Origin: an uncultured Bacteroidales bacterium
GTDB lineage: Bacteria > Bacteroidota > Bacteroidia > Bacteroidales > UBA3824
Direction of reading: 5' to 3'
Length of the DNA stretch: 41,667 nucleotides
NCBI GenBank assembly: GCA_937877455.1
Contig: CALFIU010000179.1
Location: 1 to 41,667, forward strand
The notes below the pieces were generated by a model. It had not been told where the DNA came from, did no database searches, and was given only the letters and a program-made list of their open reading frames with translations. This document shows, piece by piece, positions 8,449 through 17,512 of this stretch (position 1 is its first letter; every line of letters starts with the position of its first letter). Made by a program: the position numbers and the translations under genes.

Positions 8449-10071
8449 ATGAAAAAAATCATTTTCTTTTTAACAACATTGGTAGTTGGTTGTAGCACAT
8501 ACAAAGCAAACAATACAAGTAGTGAGAATGTTTTAAAATCTGGTGCAGAACAACAAGATGCTGTTTTATACGAATTGCAAGCTACCCCCGAGGTTTTTGT
8601 CGATAGGTCTAATGCTCGCATGGTTTCTAAGCGTGGGGTTGTTCCAAATAATGATATTCCAAGTCAGAACTTTAACACTGAGGAGTACGATTCTCCCGAC
8701 GAAAATACCTTTATTTCGGCATTAACATCACCTATATCGGTATTTGGCGTTGATGTTGACCGTGCTTCATTTACCAATATTCGTCGCATGCTTAACAATA
8801 GCCAAAAACCACCAACAGGAGCAGTAAGGATAGAAGAAATGATTAATTATTTCAACTATAATTATGAGCAACCGTCAGGAAATACACCCGTGGCTATGTC
8901 GGCACAAGTTTCTGATTGTCCTTGGAATAGCGGTCATAAATTGATGCGCATCGGGCTACAAGCAAAAAAAATAGATACAGATAAACTTCCAGTAGCCAAT
9001 CTTGTGTTTTTAATAGATGTTTCGGGAAGTATGAGCGACGAAAATAAATTACCGTTGTTGGTACGTAGTTTTAAAGTGCTTGTAGATGGTTTGCGCGACA
9101 AAGACAGAGTTTCTGTGGTTACATATTCTGGTGAGGCTAATTCTGTTATTGAGCCTACCGAGTGTAATAAAGAAGGAAAACAAAAAATAATGTCGTATCT
9201 TGAAAATTTAAGGGCATACGGTTATACCAACGGAAATCAAGGATTGCAAAAAGCATACGAAATGGCCGAAAAATATTTGGTAAAAGATGGTAACAATAGA
9301 GTTATTCTTGCCACCGATGGCGATTTCAATATAGGGCCTTCAAGCAATTCGGAAATGAAACAATTTGTAGAAATACATCGCGACAAAGGTATTTACCTCA
9401 CAGTTCTTGGCTTTGGAATGGGTAACTACAAGGATTCTAAAATGCAAACATTAGCCGATTATGGAAATGGTAACTATGCTTATATTGATAATCTCTCAGA
9501 AGCAAAAAAATCGTTAGGAACAGAACTGTGGGGAACGTTGTACACCGTAGCCAAGGATGTAAAAGTACTTGCAGATTTTAATCCTGCAAAAGTAAAAGCA
9601 TATAGGCTTATTGGTTATGAAAATAGGGTAATGGCAGCCGAGGATTTTCGTAATGATAAAAAAGACGCAGGAGATATGGGCAGTGGACACTCTGTTACTG
9701 CACTTTACGAAATTATTCCAGCCGATAGCGACGAAAAAATAGATAATATACAATCGGAATATATTGTGCCACAAAATATTAAGAAAAGCGAAAATTGGGC
9801 TACACTTCGTTTTCGGTACAAAAATAATGGAGATACAACTGCATTAGAAAAGGATTTTCCTGTGTTAAAAATTGCATATACAAAAACTCCTGACGAAAAT
9901 TTCAACCTTGCTGCCACGGTGGCTCAATTTGGTCTTTTGTTGAAAGATAGCAAGTACAAAGGCGACGCCAATTATGAAACGCTGATAAAGCAAGCGCAAT
10001 CTCTCAAACAAGATCAAAATGGGTATGTTGACGAGTTAAGAGTGTTGATACGTCGAGCATCGGAATTATAA
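8449..10071 (+). CDS. YfbK-type von Willebrand factor A lipoprotein
   Basis: A 540-residue lipoprotein: signal sequence with lipobox VVGC (Cys15), then a VWA N-terminal region (about 75-170, with VFGVDVDRASFTNIRRML). The VWA domain starts near 185. Its metal-ion-dependent adhesion site DVSGS (190-194) is intact, with further metal-site candidates such as the ATDGDF segment. The C-terminal part (about 350-540, ending DENGY-like 'DQNGYVDELRVLIRRA') fits DUF3520. This architecture is the E. coli YfbK family, of unknown role. It probably binds a protein partner through a divalent metal on the periplasmic side of a membrane. It has its own promoter and no evident operon partner. Confidence 0.88.
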   Translation: MKKIIFFLTTLVVGCSTYKANNTSSENVLKSGAEQQDAVLYELQATPEVFVDRSNARMVSKRGVVPNNDIPSQNFNTEEYDSPDENTFISALTSPISVFGVDVDRASFTNIRRMLNNSQKPPTGAVRIEEMINYFNYNYEQPSGNTPVAMSAQVSDCPWNSGHKLMRIGLQAKKIDTDKLPVANLVFLIDVSGSMSDENKLPLLVRSFKVLVDGLRDKDRVSVVTYSGEANSVIEPTECNKEGKQKIMSYLENLRAYGYTNGNQGLQKAYEMAEKYLVKDGNNRVILATDGDFNIGPSSNSEMKQFVEIHRDKGIYLTVLGFGMGNYKDSKMQTLADYGNGNYAYIDNLSEAKKSLGTELWGTLYTVAKDVKVLADFNPAKVKAYRLIGYENRVMAAEDFRNDKKDAGDMGSGHSVTALYEIIPADSDEKIDNIQSEYIVPQNIKKSENWATLRFRYKNNGDTTALEKDFPVLKIAYTKTPDENFNLAATVAQFGLLLKDSKYKGDANYETLIKQAQSLKQDQNGYVDELRVLIRRASEL

Positions 10072-10171
10072 AAAATATGATTTTTGAATTGCTATTTTTG
10101 CTATACCTAATTTTTTGTGTATAAAGCCAACCTATATGAAAATTAAATTTTTAATTATAAATTAAAAATCA

Positions 10172-10179
10172 TAACTTTG
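10172..10179 (+). promoter_or_regulatory. -7 element TAACTTTG of purM
   Basis: TAACTTTG fits TAnnTTTG. A TTG codon at 10177 opens a longer frame but lies inside this element. Translation must therefore begin downstream, at ATG 10201, with a leader of about 15 bases. Confidence 0.65.
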
Positions 10180-10200
10180 CAGCCAAAACACAAAATTTCT

Positions 10201-11370
10201 ATGGAAAACGATATGCGATATGGGCAACGCGGAGTATCAGCGGGTAAGGCTGATGTACACAATGCCATAAAAAATATAGACAAAGGTCTTTATAAAAACG
10301 CCTTTTGTAAAATAGTGCCAGATATACTTGCTGACGATAAAGACTATTGCGTTATAATGCATGCCGATGGAGCAGGAACTAAGTCTTCGTTGGCATACGC
10401 CTATTGGAAACAAACTGGCGACCTTTCGGTGTGGAAAGGCATAGCACAAGATTCGCTTATTATGAATATCGACGACCTTATTTGCGTTGGTGCAACCGAC
10501 AATATTCTTGTTTCGTCAACCATAGGTCGTAACGCTAATCTTATTCCTGGTGAAGTTATTTCCAAGATAATAAATTCAACCGAGGAATTATTACAAAAAT
10601 TGCGTGAGCTTGGTATTGGTATTCAACTTACTGGAGGAGAAACTGCTGATGTTGGCGACCTTGTAAGAACAATTATCGTCGATAGTACAGTAGTTTGCCG
10701 AATGAAACGCTCTGATGTTGTAGAGTGTAACATAAAACCAGGAGACGTGGTGGTTGGTCTTGCATCTTTTGGTAAAGCCACTTACGAAGAACAATACAAT
10801 GGCGGTATGGGTAGTAATGGACTAACATCGGCAAGGCATGATGTATTTTCAAAAAAAGTTGCTCAGCTCTATCCCGAAACTTACGACCATCAGATACCAG
10901 AAAATCTTGTATATTCTGGAAATTATTTCCTAACCGATTCTGTTGAAGGACTTGATGGTATAGATGCTGGCAAACTTGTACTCTCGCCAACGCGGACGTA
11001 TGCTCCTGTTGTAAAAGCTGTACTCGAAAAATATCGCGAAAAAATATCTGCAATGATACATTGTAGCGGTGGCGCACAAACAAAAGTGCTTAATTTTATC
11101 GATAATGTAAAAGTTGTGAAAGACAACTTGTTTGAAACCCCACCATTGTTTAAACTTATTCAGCAACAAAGTCAAACCCCTTGGAAAGAAATGTATAAGG
11201 TGTTTAATATGGGTCATAGATTTGAGTTTTACACAGATATGCAGACAGCAAATCAGATAGTTGAAATTTCCAAATCGTTTAATATTGAAGCAAAGATTGT
11301 TGGACATGTTGAGGCTTATAACGGTAAGGGCGTAGTAATAAAATCAGAAAACGGCGTTTTTGAATATTGA
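10201..11370 (+). CDS. purM: Phosphoribosylformylglycinamidine cyclo-ligase (AIR synthase)
   Basis: A 389-residue cytosolic enzyme that converts FGAM and ATP to aminoimidazole ribonucleotide, the fifth step of purine synthesis. Family marks are the N-terminal MRYGQRGVSAGKADVHNAI, the ADGAGTKSSLAY segment, NIDDLICVGA, the TGGETADVGDLV segment and NGGMGSNGLTSARHDVF. The C-terminal AIRS_C domain contains CSGGAQTKVLNF. These match the longer Bacteroidetes form. The start ATG 10201 was chosen because the -7 element lies at 10172-10179; ATG 10213 (MRYGQRG) is a possible alternative. It precedes prfA and pyrF, an arrangement I recall in other Bacteroidales, but the 178-base AT-rich gap after it leaves room for another promoter. 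Confidence 0.93.
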   Translation: MENDMRYGQRGVSAGKADVHNAIKNIDKGLYKNAFCKIVPDILADDKDYCVIMHADGAGTKSSLAYAYWKQTGDLSVWKGIAQDSLIMNIDDLICVGATDNILVSSTIGRNANLIPGEVISKIINSTEELLQKLRELGIGIQLTGGETADVGDLVRTIIVDSTVVCRMKRSDVVECNIKPGDVVVGLASFGKATYEEQYNGGMGSNGLTSARHDVFSKKVAQLYPETYDHQIPENLVYSGNYFLTDSVEGLDGIDAGKLVLSPTRTYAPVVKAVLEKYREKISAMIHCSGGAQTKVLNFIDNVKVVKDNLFETPPLFKLIQQQSQTPWKEMYKVFNMGHRFEFYTDMQTANQIVEISKSFNIEAKIVGHVEAYNGKGVVIKSENGVFEY

Positions 11371-11548
11371 TATTGTTAATATTGCATTTTATTATCGGAT
11401 TAATCAAGTAAAAAGCAACGTTTATAATATTTATGTAAAATTAAGTTAATTGATTAACTATTTTTAATTTGTTTGCTTTTTAATATTTGGGTTCGTGTGA
11501 TAAAATATTAATAAAAATGCAATTAAAAAATATAATTTTTTAACCAAA

Positions 11549-12646
11549 ATGGCAGAAAATCTTATACTCACTAAACTCGAAGGAGTAAAACAAAGGTTTG
11601 ACGAAGTACAAAAACTTGTCAACGACCCTGAAACAATGCAAGATATGAAACATTATGTTGCATTAAACAAAGAATTTAAAGAACTTGAACCTATTATGCA
11701 GGTTTATGCCGACTATAAACTTACATTAGACAACATAGAAAGTTCAAAACAAATATTAAAGGATGAGAAGGACGAAGAGTTGCGTGAGATGGCCAAGGAA
11801 GAAATCGAAACCCTTACATCGCAGTTGGCTGGCAAGGAAGAAGAAATAAAAATTATGCTTTTGCCCAAGGATCCAGAAGACGATAAAAACGCTATTATGG
11901 AAATACGAGGTGGTACAGGAGGCGATGAAGCAGCCATTTTTGCGGGCGACCTTTTCCGTATGTATAGCAAATATTGCGAAAAACGTCGTTGGAAAATAGA
12001 AATTACATCCTTTACCGAAGGTACGATGGGTGGTTATAAAGAAATTGTATTTACTATAAGTTCAAACACAGATGGAGTTTATGGAATATTAAAATACGAA
12101 TCTGGGGTTCATCGTGTACAACGCGTGCCACAAACCGAAACCCAAGGCCGTATTCATACATCAGCGGCATCTGTTGTGGTTTTGCCCGAGGCTGGAGAAT
12201 TTGACGTAGATTTAAAAGAATCAGATATACGAAAAGACACTTATTGCTCGTCTGGTCCTGGTGGTCAGAGCGTCAACACCACATATTCAGCAATACGTCT
12301 TACTCACATTCCTACAGGATTAGTAGTTACTTGTCAGGACGAAAAGTCTCAGATAAAAAACCTTGAAAAGGCAATGCGCGAACTTCGCAGTCGTCTTTAT
12401 GCCATCGAATATCAAAAATACCTTGATAGTGTATCATCACAGAGAAAAACAATGGTTTCAACAGGCGATAGAAGTGCTAAGATACGTACTTACAATTATC
12501 CTCAGAGTCGTGTAACTGATCACCGTATCAACTTAACATTGTATAATTTACCCGTGGTGATGGATGGCGAAATCGATGAATTGATAGAAAAATTGCAGAT
12601 CGCCGAAAATGCAGAACGACTTAAAGCGAGTGGCTTTGACGAATAA
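11549..12646 (+). CDS. prfA: Peptide chain release factor 1
   Basis: This 365-residue release factor recognises UAA and UAG and releases the finished protein from the ribosome. The GGQ motif that acts in the peptidyl-transferase centre is at 238-240 (SSGPGGQSVNTT). The codon-reading tripeptide is the RF1-type P-x-T, here PQT at 194-196 where E. coli has PAT. The N-terminal coiled region and MEIRGGTGGDEAAIFAGDLFRMY are typical. Normal length. Domain 3 reads NTTYSAIRLTHIPTG, like E. coli RF1, rather than the NKVES form I recall from Bacteroides. pyrF follows 65 bases later on the same strand. Confidence 0.95.
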   Translation: MAENLILTKLEGVKQRFDEVQKLVNDPETMQDMKHYVALNKEFKELEPIMQVYADYKLTLDNIESSKQILKDEKDEELREMAKEEIETLTSQLAGKEEEIKIMLLPKDPEDDKNAIMEIRGGTGGDEAAIFAGDLFRMYSKYCEKRRWKIEITSFTEGTMGGYKEIVFTISSNTDGVYGILKYESGVHRVQRVPQTETQGRIHTSAASVVVLPEAGEFDVDLKESDIRKDTYCSSGPGGQSVNTTYSAIRLTHIPTGLVVTCQDEKSQIKNLEKAMRELRSRLYAIEYQKYLDSVSSQRKTMVSTGDRSAKIRTYNYPQSRVTDHRINLTLYNLPVVMDGEIDELIEKLQIAENAERLKASGFDE

Positions 12647-12711
12647 TAGATTTTTTTATTGCTAATGGCGTATTTTTTGTAGTAAAAATCATAAAATTTT
12701 AAGCTAAAAAA

Positions 12712-13551
12712 ATGAACTACCGCGATATTTACAACAAGATAGTAAAAAAAGGCTCGTTTTTATGCGTAGGCTTAGATTCCGATATACAAAAAATTCCGGA
12801 ATTTCTGCTAAAGGAACAAGATCCGCTTTTTGAATTTAACAAACAAATAATAGATGCAACGGCTCAATATGCCATTGCCTATAAGCCCAATACGGCTTTT
12901 TATGAAGTTATGGGTGCGGATGGTTGGAGAAGTTTGCAAAAAACAGCCGAATATATAAAGAAAAATCATCCTGGCATGTTTCTAATTGCCGATTGCAAAC
13001 GTGGGGATATTGGCAATACATCAAAAATGTATGCTCGCACGTTTTTTGAACAGATGCCATTCGATGCAGTAACGCTTTCGCCTTATATGGGACGCGATAC
13101 TGTAGCACCTTTTTTAGAGTATGATGGTAAGTTTTGTATTATACTTGCTTTAACCTCAAATCCAAGTGCAAGTGATTTTCAAGTAATTCAAGAAAAAGAA
13201 TCTAACGAATATTTGTTTGAAAAAACATTGAAATATGGGCAACTTTGGGGCGATGAAGACCAAATAATGTTTGTTGCAGGAGCAACGCAAGCCTACAAAT
13301 TTCAACAAGTAAGAAAAATTGTTAAAGATTATTTCTTGCTTGTTCCGGGTGTTGGAGCACAGGGAGGCAGTCTCGAAGATGTTGCTTTTTATGGCATGAA
13401 CGATACTTGTGGACTTATAGTAAACTCTTCGCGACAAATTATTTATGCTGGCAGTGGAACTGATTTTGCTGAAAAATCGGCAGAGCAAGCACAGATGCTT
13501 CAAGAATCAATGAAAAAAATGCTTGACGAAAACAAAAAAGCAAGACGTTAA
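12712..13551 (+). CDS. pyrF: Orotidine 5'-phosphate decarboxylase
   Basis: A 279-residue enzyme that decarboxylates OMP to UMP, the last step of pyrimidine synthesis. The active-site pattern D-x-K-x-x-D is present as DCKRGD at 94-99. Other marks are the N-terminal FLCVGLDSD, KPNTAFYE and, near the end, PGVGAQGG and the phosphate-binding NSSRQIIYA. Length and motifs match the type 2 (mycobacterial-like, ~270 residue) group usual in Bacteroidetes. It is probably read with prfA and ends at a terminator shared with the convergent ychF. Confidence 0.94.
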   Translation: MNYRDIYNKIVKKGSFLCVGLDSDIQKIPEFLLKEQDPLFEFNKQIIDATAQYAIAYKPNTAFYEVMGADGWRSLQKTAEYIKKNHPGMFLIADCKRGDIGNTSKMYARTFFEQMPFDAVTLSPYMGRDTVAPFLEYDGKFCIILALTSNPSASDFQVIQEKESNEYLFEKTLKYGQLWGDEDQIMFVAGATQAYKFQQVRKIVKDYFLLVPGVGAQGGSLEDVAFYGMNDTCGLIVNSSRQIIYAGSGTDFAEKSAEQAQMLQESMKKMLDENKKARR

Positions 13552-13671
13552 TGTTTTGTTTTTTTGTTGTTGGAAAATGATTTTATATTTTCTCCGTTTG
13601 TGATGATGCCGTCTTATTTGGTTGATAATATACCAATAAGGCGGTTTCTTTTAGGATATTAATAAAGAAAA

Positions 13672-13735
13672 TGTCCCCAAAAACTTTTTCATTAGTTGTT
13701 CGGGGACATTCAGAAAGTTTTATTTTTTTTGCTAA
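13672..13735. terminator. Terminator between convergent pyrF and ychF
   Basis: TGTCCCC (13672-13678) pairs with GGGGACA (13702-13708), partly extended by AAAAAC/GTTGTT, and is followed by T-rich sequence. A second, weaker inverted repeat (CCGTCTTATTTGG / CCAATAAGGCGG, about 13609-13644) lies nearer pyrF. Confidence 0.65.
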
Positions 13736-13737
13736 AA

Positions 13738-14841
13738 TTATACGTTGAATCTAAAGTGCATAATGTCGCCATCTTGCACAACGTAATCTTTGCCTTCTAT
13801 ATGTATTTTGCCAGCATCGCGACATGCAGCTTCTGAACCAAGTGCAGCATAATCTTCGTATTTAATTACTTCGGCTCGGATAAATCCTTTTTCAAAATCA
13901 GAGTGTATAACACCCGCAGCTTGCGGTGCAAGACAACCTTTTTTTATTGTCCATGCCTTTGATTCTTTTGGTCCTGAAGTAAAATAGGTTTGAAGATTGA
14001 GCAGGTCGTATGCAGCTTTAATTAATTTTACAACTCCCGATTCTTTAAGACCAAGGTCGTCAAGAAACATTTTTCTGTCTTCGTAACTTTCCATCTCTGC
14101 TATATCTTCTTCCGTTTTTGCAGCTATAACAAGAAGTTGAGCGTCTTCGCCTTTAATAGCCTCGCGAACTTTTTCAACATATTGATTGCCAGTTAGAACA
14201 GAGCCTTCGTCAACGTTGCAGACATAAAGTACGGGTTTCATTGTGAGCAAAAACAACTCTTTTGCCACTTGTTTTTCGTTATCATCAAGTTGTGCAGTGC
14301 GTGCCGATTTGCCTTGAAGTAAAACTTCGCGTATTTTTACCATAACGTTTAGCAATGCCATAGCATCTTTGTCTTTTGATGTTTTTGCAATTTTTTCGGT
14401 TTTTGCAAAACGTTGTTCTATGGTTTCAAGGTCTTTAAGTTGAAGCTCTGTATCTATTATTTCCTTATCTTCCACTGGATTTACAGGCGCACCACCTTCG
14501 CGTATTATATTTGAGTTGTCAAAACATCTCAAAACGTGTATTATTGCGTCTGTTTCTCTAATGTTGGCCAAAAACTTATTTCCGAGGCCTTCTCCTTTTG
14601 AAGCCCCCTTTACAAGACCTGCTATGTCAACTATTTCTACTGTTGCTGGTACAACTTGTGCTGGATGGTCTATTTTTTCTAAGGTTTCTAATCTTTCGTC
14701 TGGCACTGGAACTACACCAACATTGGGTTCTATGGTGCAAAACGGAAAGTTTGCTGCCTGTGCTTTGGCACTTGATAGGCAGTTGAACAATGTTGATTTA
14801 CCCACGTTGGGCAAACCTACTATGCCGCATTGAAGACTCAT
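13738..14841 (-). CDS. ychF: Redox-responsive ATPase/GTPase YchF (OLA1 family)
   Basis: A 367-residue Obg-related P-loop protein that hydrolyses ATP rather than GTP and interacts with ribosomes. It begins MSLQCGIVGLPNVGKSTLFN (Walker A about 9-16), then ANFPFCTIEPNVG (switch I), DIAGLVKGASKGEGLGN (G3 region) and, in the C-terminal TGS domain, TYFTSGPKE and DVLHFRF-like 'DGDIMHFRFNV'. The length is normal. It starts one base after the stop codon of the YfhO-family gene, so the two are probably translated from one message, though the functions are not obviously related. Confidence 0.95.
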   Translation of the reverse strand: MSLQCGIVGLPNVGKSTLFNCLSSAKAQAANFPFCTIEPNVGVVPVPDERLETLEKIDHPAQVVPATVEIVDIAGLVKGASKGEGLGNKFLANIRETDAIIHVLRCFDNSNIIREGGAPVNPVEDKEIIDTELQLKDLETIEQRFAKTEKIAKTSKDKDAMALLNVMVKIREVLLQGKSARTAQLDDNEKQVAKELFLLTMKPVLYVCNVDEGSVLTGNQYVEKVREAIKGEDAQLLVIAAKTEEDIAEMESYEDRKMFLDDLGLKESGVVKLIKAAYDLLNLQTYFTSGPKESKAWTIKKGCLAPQAAGVIHSDFEKGFIRAEVIKYEDYAALGSEAACRDAGKIHIEGKDYVVQDGDIMHFRFNV

Positions 14842-14842
14842 T

Positions 14843-17398
14843 TTATATTTTTTCTATTTCTTGTGTTAACGTTTCTTTTGTTTTTATTCTGTTTATAATA
14901 TATGCTACAAGGGCTATAATTAATAATATCGAGCTAATTGTAGATATTTGTGTACCAACTTTTACTGATGTTGGCTCAAATTTAAACTCTATGGTATGTT
15001 CGCCAGCGGGGACAACCATTGCTCTTAATATGTAGTCGGCGCAGACGTGTTGAGTTGGTTTGCCATCGATGTATGCGTTCCAACCTTTTGGGTAATAAAT
15101 TTCGGAGAATACTGCCAATCGTTCTTTTTGTGGCAACAACGAGTTGTATTTTAAGTAATTGGGTTTGTATTCGGCTAACGAAATTACTCCGCTGTCTTTT
15201 AATGTTATTTGGTCTTGTGGCAATGTAGCAACAAAATCTTTGAACATATTTTTGTTGATTACAGCAGTTTCTTTAGGATTATTTTTTGTAAGGCTACCAA
15301 TTTCTTGATCGGCAGATTCCACAAGTTCGTATTTATTTACAAACCAAGCATTTCCACATGTGTTCATGTTTATAATTGGAATTTGTTGTGGGTCGTAAAT
15401 TATAAACTTGGTGTTGAGCATGTTGAATGCTGGATTGTTGGTTACAAAATCGTTGACATCCGAAAGTGTTTTTTGATTTTGATGATACATTTGCGTTAGC
15501 CTTTGTGCTGCATATACGTTGGTGGCGAGTATTGTGTCGATAAATTCTTGATAGCGACGGAGTTTTGCTCCATGATAGCCGCCTATAGATTTATGAAAAT
15601 AAGATGTTTTGGCATCGTTAAACACATTGGCATTGAGGTTGAGTACACGAAAATTTGGGTCGCTGTCTTTTAGGATAAAATTGTCGGCGGGAGAAGCTTG
15701 AAATTCGCTTTCTGCTTGACTTTGCGTTACGTAGTCTTTGGGACCAAGATAGCGATAGTCAACAATCCACATATCCGCAACTACTAAAAGTGCAATTGCG
15801 ACAAACATGATTTTGGCTTTCATTCGTCCCATTCCAAATAATGCTAATATTATTACAGTTGCTATAATAAATAGTAGTGAACGCAAGGCATCGGCACTTA
15901 GTATCGATTTGCGAGCATTTTCCATTGTTTTTGCAAGAATGTCGTATTGTGCGGCATATTGTCCTTTTTCCAATGCTTTAGCTTCTGCAATGCTTGCTGT
16001 TTCTTGGTCTGAAAGTGTTTCTGTGATTCCTGGGAATAGCCAAAACAAAAGACAAAGTCCGCCAGTTATACCTATTGCAATGTAGAAATCTTTTCTACGA
16101 GAGTTGAAATATTCAGGGTTTTCGCTATATTCTTTTAGTGCTATCATGGCCAAGAATGGTATGCAAACTTGTGCTATTACTAATGCCATTGAAACTGATC
16201 TAAATTTGTTAAATAATGGGAAATAGTCGAACAATAAGTCGGTTATTATTGCTGCATTGTTGCCCCAAGATAGTATCATAGAAATTATTGTAGCACCGAG
16301 TAGCCACCATTTTATAGAATTTTTAACGATTAGTAATCCTAATACAAATAAGAATACAATCACAGCTCCTGCATATACTGGTCCTGATGTAAAAGGTTGG
16401 TTGCCCCAATAGTGATTTTGATGTCCAGCGGCATCCGAAATTTGACGGTCGCCTGATTCTGAAATAGCTTTAAGGGCTGTTTCGTCTTGGTTGAGATAAC
16501 CAGTAGCACCGCCTTTGAAGTTGGGGATAAGCAATGTCATGGTTTCTGCTTTGCCATAACTCCATGCAAATGCGTAGTCTTTGTCTAATCCAGAGCTTTG
16601 TTTACGGCTTGTAAGTTCGCTTTGGCTACGGGTTGAATATTTGCCGTATTCCCAAGTTGTCCACAAGTTGGCAATGTTGGGTAAAACTGCAAATATTATT
16701 GCTATTGCCGATATTCCGCACGCTTTAAGGAGTTGTTTGGAATCATCTTTTTTCTCGACAAATAATAGTATAAACTTATATGCCACATACGTTGCGCACA
16801 AAATGGCTAAATAATAAAGTATTTGTGGGTGGTTGCAGGCTATTTCTATTCCGAGAGAAAATGTCAAAATTAAAAAGCCTGCGATATATTTTTTATCAAA
16901 AAGGTATATTACTCCCGCCAACACTGCTGGCATATAAGCTATTGCGTAACATTTTGTTATATGCCCAGCCGCTATTATTATTATGTTATAACTGCTTAGG
17001 GCAAATGCCAACGCACCTATTACTGCTATTGATTTGCGAAACTTTAGGCTTGATAGCATAAAGTAAAATCCCAATAGGTAGATAAAAAATATTGCCATTG
17101 TGGTGTAAGGCAATGCAAAACGCAATATTTTCATCAATAGATTATGGATGTTAAATGTATGCGTACCGCTGATTTGGTATGAAGGCATACCAGAGAACAT
17201 TGAGTTTGTCCATCCTGAATATTCGCCAGTTGCTTCGTGGAAATCTTTAAGTTCTTTTTGCATTCCAATGGCGGTTATGTAATCGCCTTGTCTAAGACCT
17301 TGCCCTTCAAGTACAGGGTAAAAGTAAATTGCGCTGATAATTACAAACACTCCAATTATTGCCAAGTGGAGCCAATTATCGATGATGTATTTTTTCAT
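14843..17398 (-). CDS. YfhO-family polytopic membrane protein
   Basis: An 851-residue inner-membrane protein with many hydrophobic segments in the first ~520 residues, then a soluble region and a final membrane segment near the C-terminus. Recognisable YfhO phrases are GLRQGDYITAIGMQKEL, GWTNSMFSGMPSYQI, and near the end PKGWNAYIDGKPTQ and VPAGEHTIEFKFEP. YfhO proteins are GT-C-like integral membrane proteins; in Firmicutes they are tied to teichoic-acid glycosylation, while the Bacteroidetes role is unproven. An upstream ATG at 17434 gives 12 extra residues but lies in the -7 element (17434-17441), so the start is ATG 17398 (MKKYIIDNWLHL). ychF follows directly. Confidence 0.88.
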   Translation of the reverse strand: MKKYIIDNWLHLAIIGVFVIISAIYFYPVLEGQGLRQGDYITAIGMQKELKDFHEATGEYSGWTNSMFSGMPSYQISGTHTFNIHNLLMKILRFALPYTTMAIFFIYLLGFYFMLSSLKFRKSIAVIGALAFALSSYNIIIIAAGHITKCYAIAYMPAVLAGVIYLFDKKYIAGFLILTFSLGIEIACNHPQILYYLAILCATYVAYKFILLFVEKKDDSKQLLKACGISAIAIIFAVLPNIANLWTTWEYGKYSTRSQSELTSRKQSSGLDKDYAFAWSYGKAETMTLLIPNFKGGATGYLNQDETALKAISESGDRQISDAAGHQNHYWGNQPFTSGPVYAGAVIVFLFVLGLLIVKNSIKWWLLGATIISMILSWGNNAAIITDLLFDYFPLFNKFRSVSMALVIAQVCIPFLAMIALKEYSENPEYFNSRRKDFYIAIGITGGLCLLFWLFPGITETLSDQETASIAEAKALEKGQYAAQYDILAKTMENARKSILSADALRSLLFIIATVIILALFGMGRMKAKIMFVAIALLVVADMWIVDYRYLGPKDYVTQSQAESEFQASPADNFILKDSDPNFRVLNLNANVFNDAKTSYFHKSIGGYHGAKLRRYQEFIDTILATNVYAAQRLTQMYHQNQKTLSDVNDFVTNNPAFNMLNTKFIIYDPQQIPIINMNTCGNAWFVNKYELVESADQEIGSLTKNNPKETAVINKNMFKDFVATLPQDQITLKDSGVISLAEYKPNYLKYNSLLPQKERLAVFSEIYYPKGWNAYIDGKPTQHVCADYILRAMVVPAGEHTIEFKFEPTSVKVGTQISTISSILLIIALVAYIINRIKTKETLTQEIEKI

Positions 17399-17433
17399 TT
17401 TTATAATTAAAAATCTTTTTTCTTTTAACGGCA

Positions 17434-17441
17434 CAAATATA
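17434..17441 (-). promoter_or_regulatory. -7 element TATATTTG of the YfhO-ychF unit
   Basis: On the minus strand the sequence reads TATATTTG, a match to TAnnTTTG, 36 bases before the ATG at 17398. It fixes the start codon, since the longer frame would begin inside it. Confidence 0.6.
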
Positions 17442-17512
17442 ATTTTTTTTATAACTACAATAAAAAATAAATGCTGTTTTATTGTTAAAATGGCATTTTA
17501 TTTTGTTTGTTA

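Noticed and set aside
10177..10200. TTG start giving purM eight more residues
   Set aside because: The codon lies inside the -7 element TAACTTTG, so it would not be transcribed; homologues start at or near MxxxMRYGQRG.
10072..10200. Purine riboswitch before purM
   Set aside because: The predicted leader is only about 15 bases, too short for an aptamer.
10673..11083. 136-residue minus-strand frame inside purM
   Set aside because: It lies wholly within a conserved housekeeping gene and has no supporting signal.
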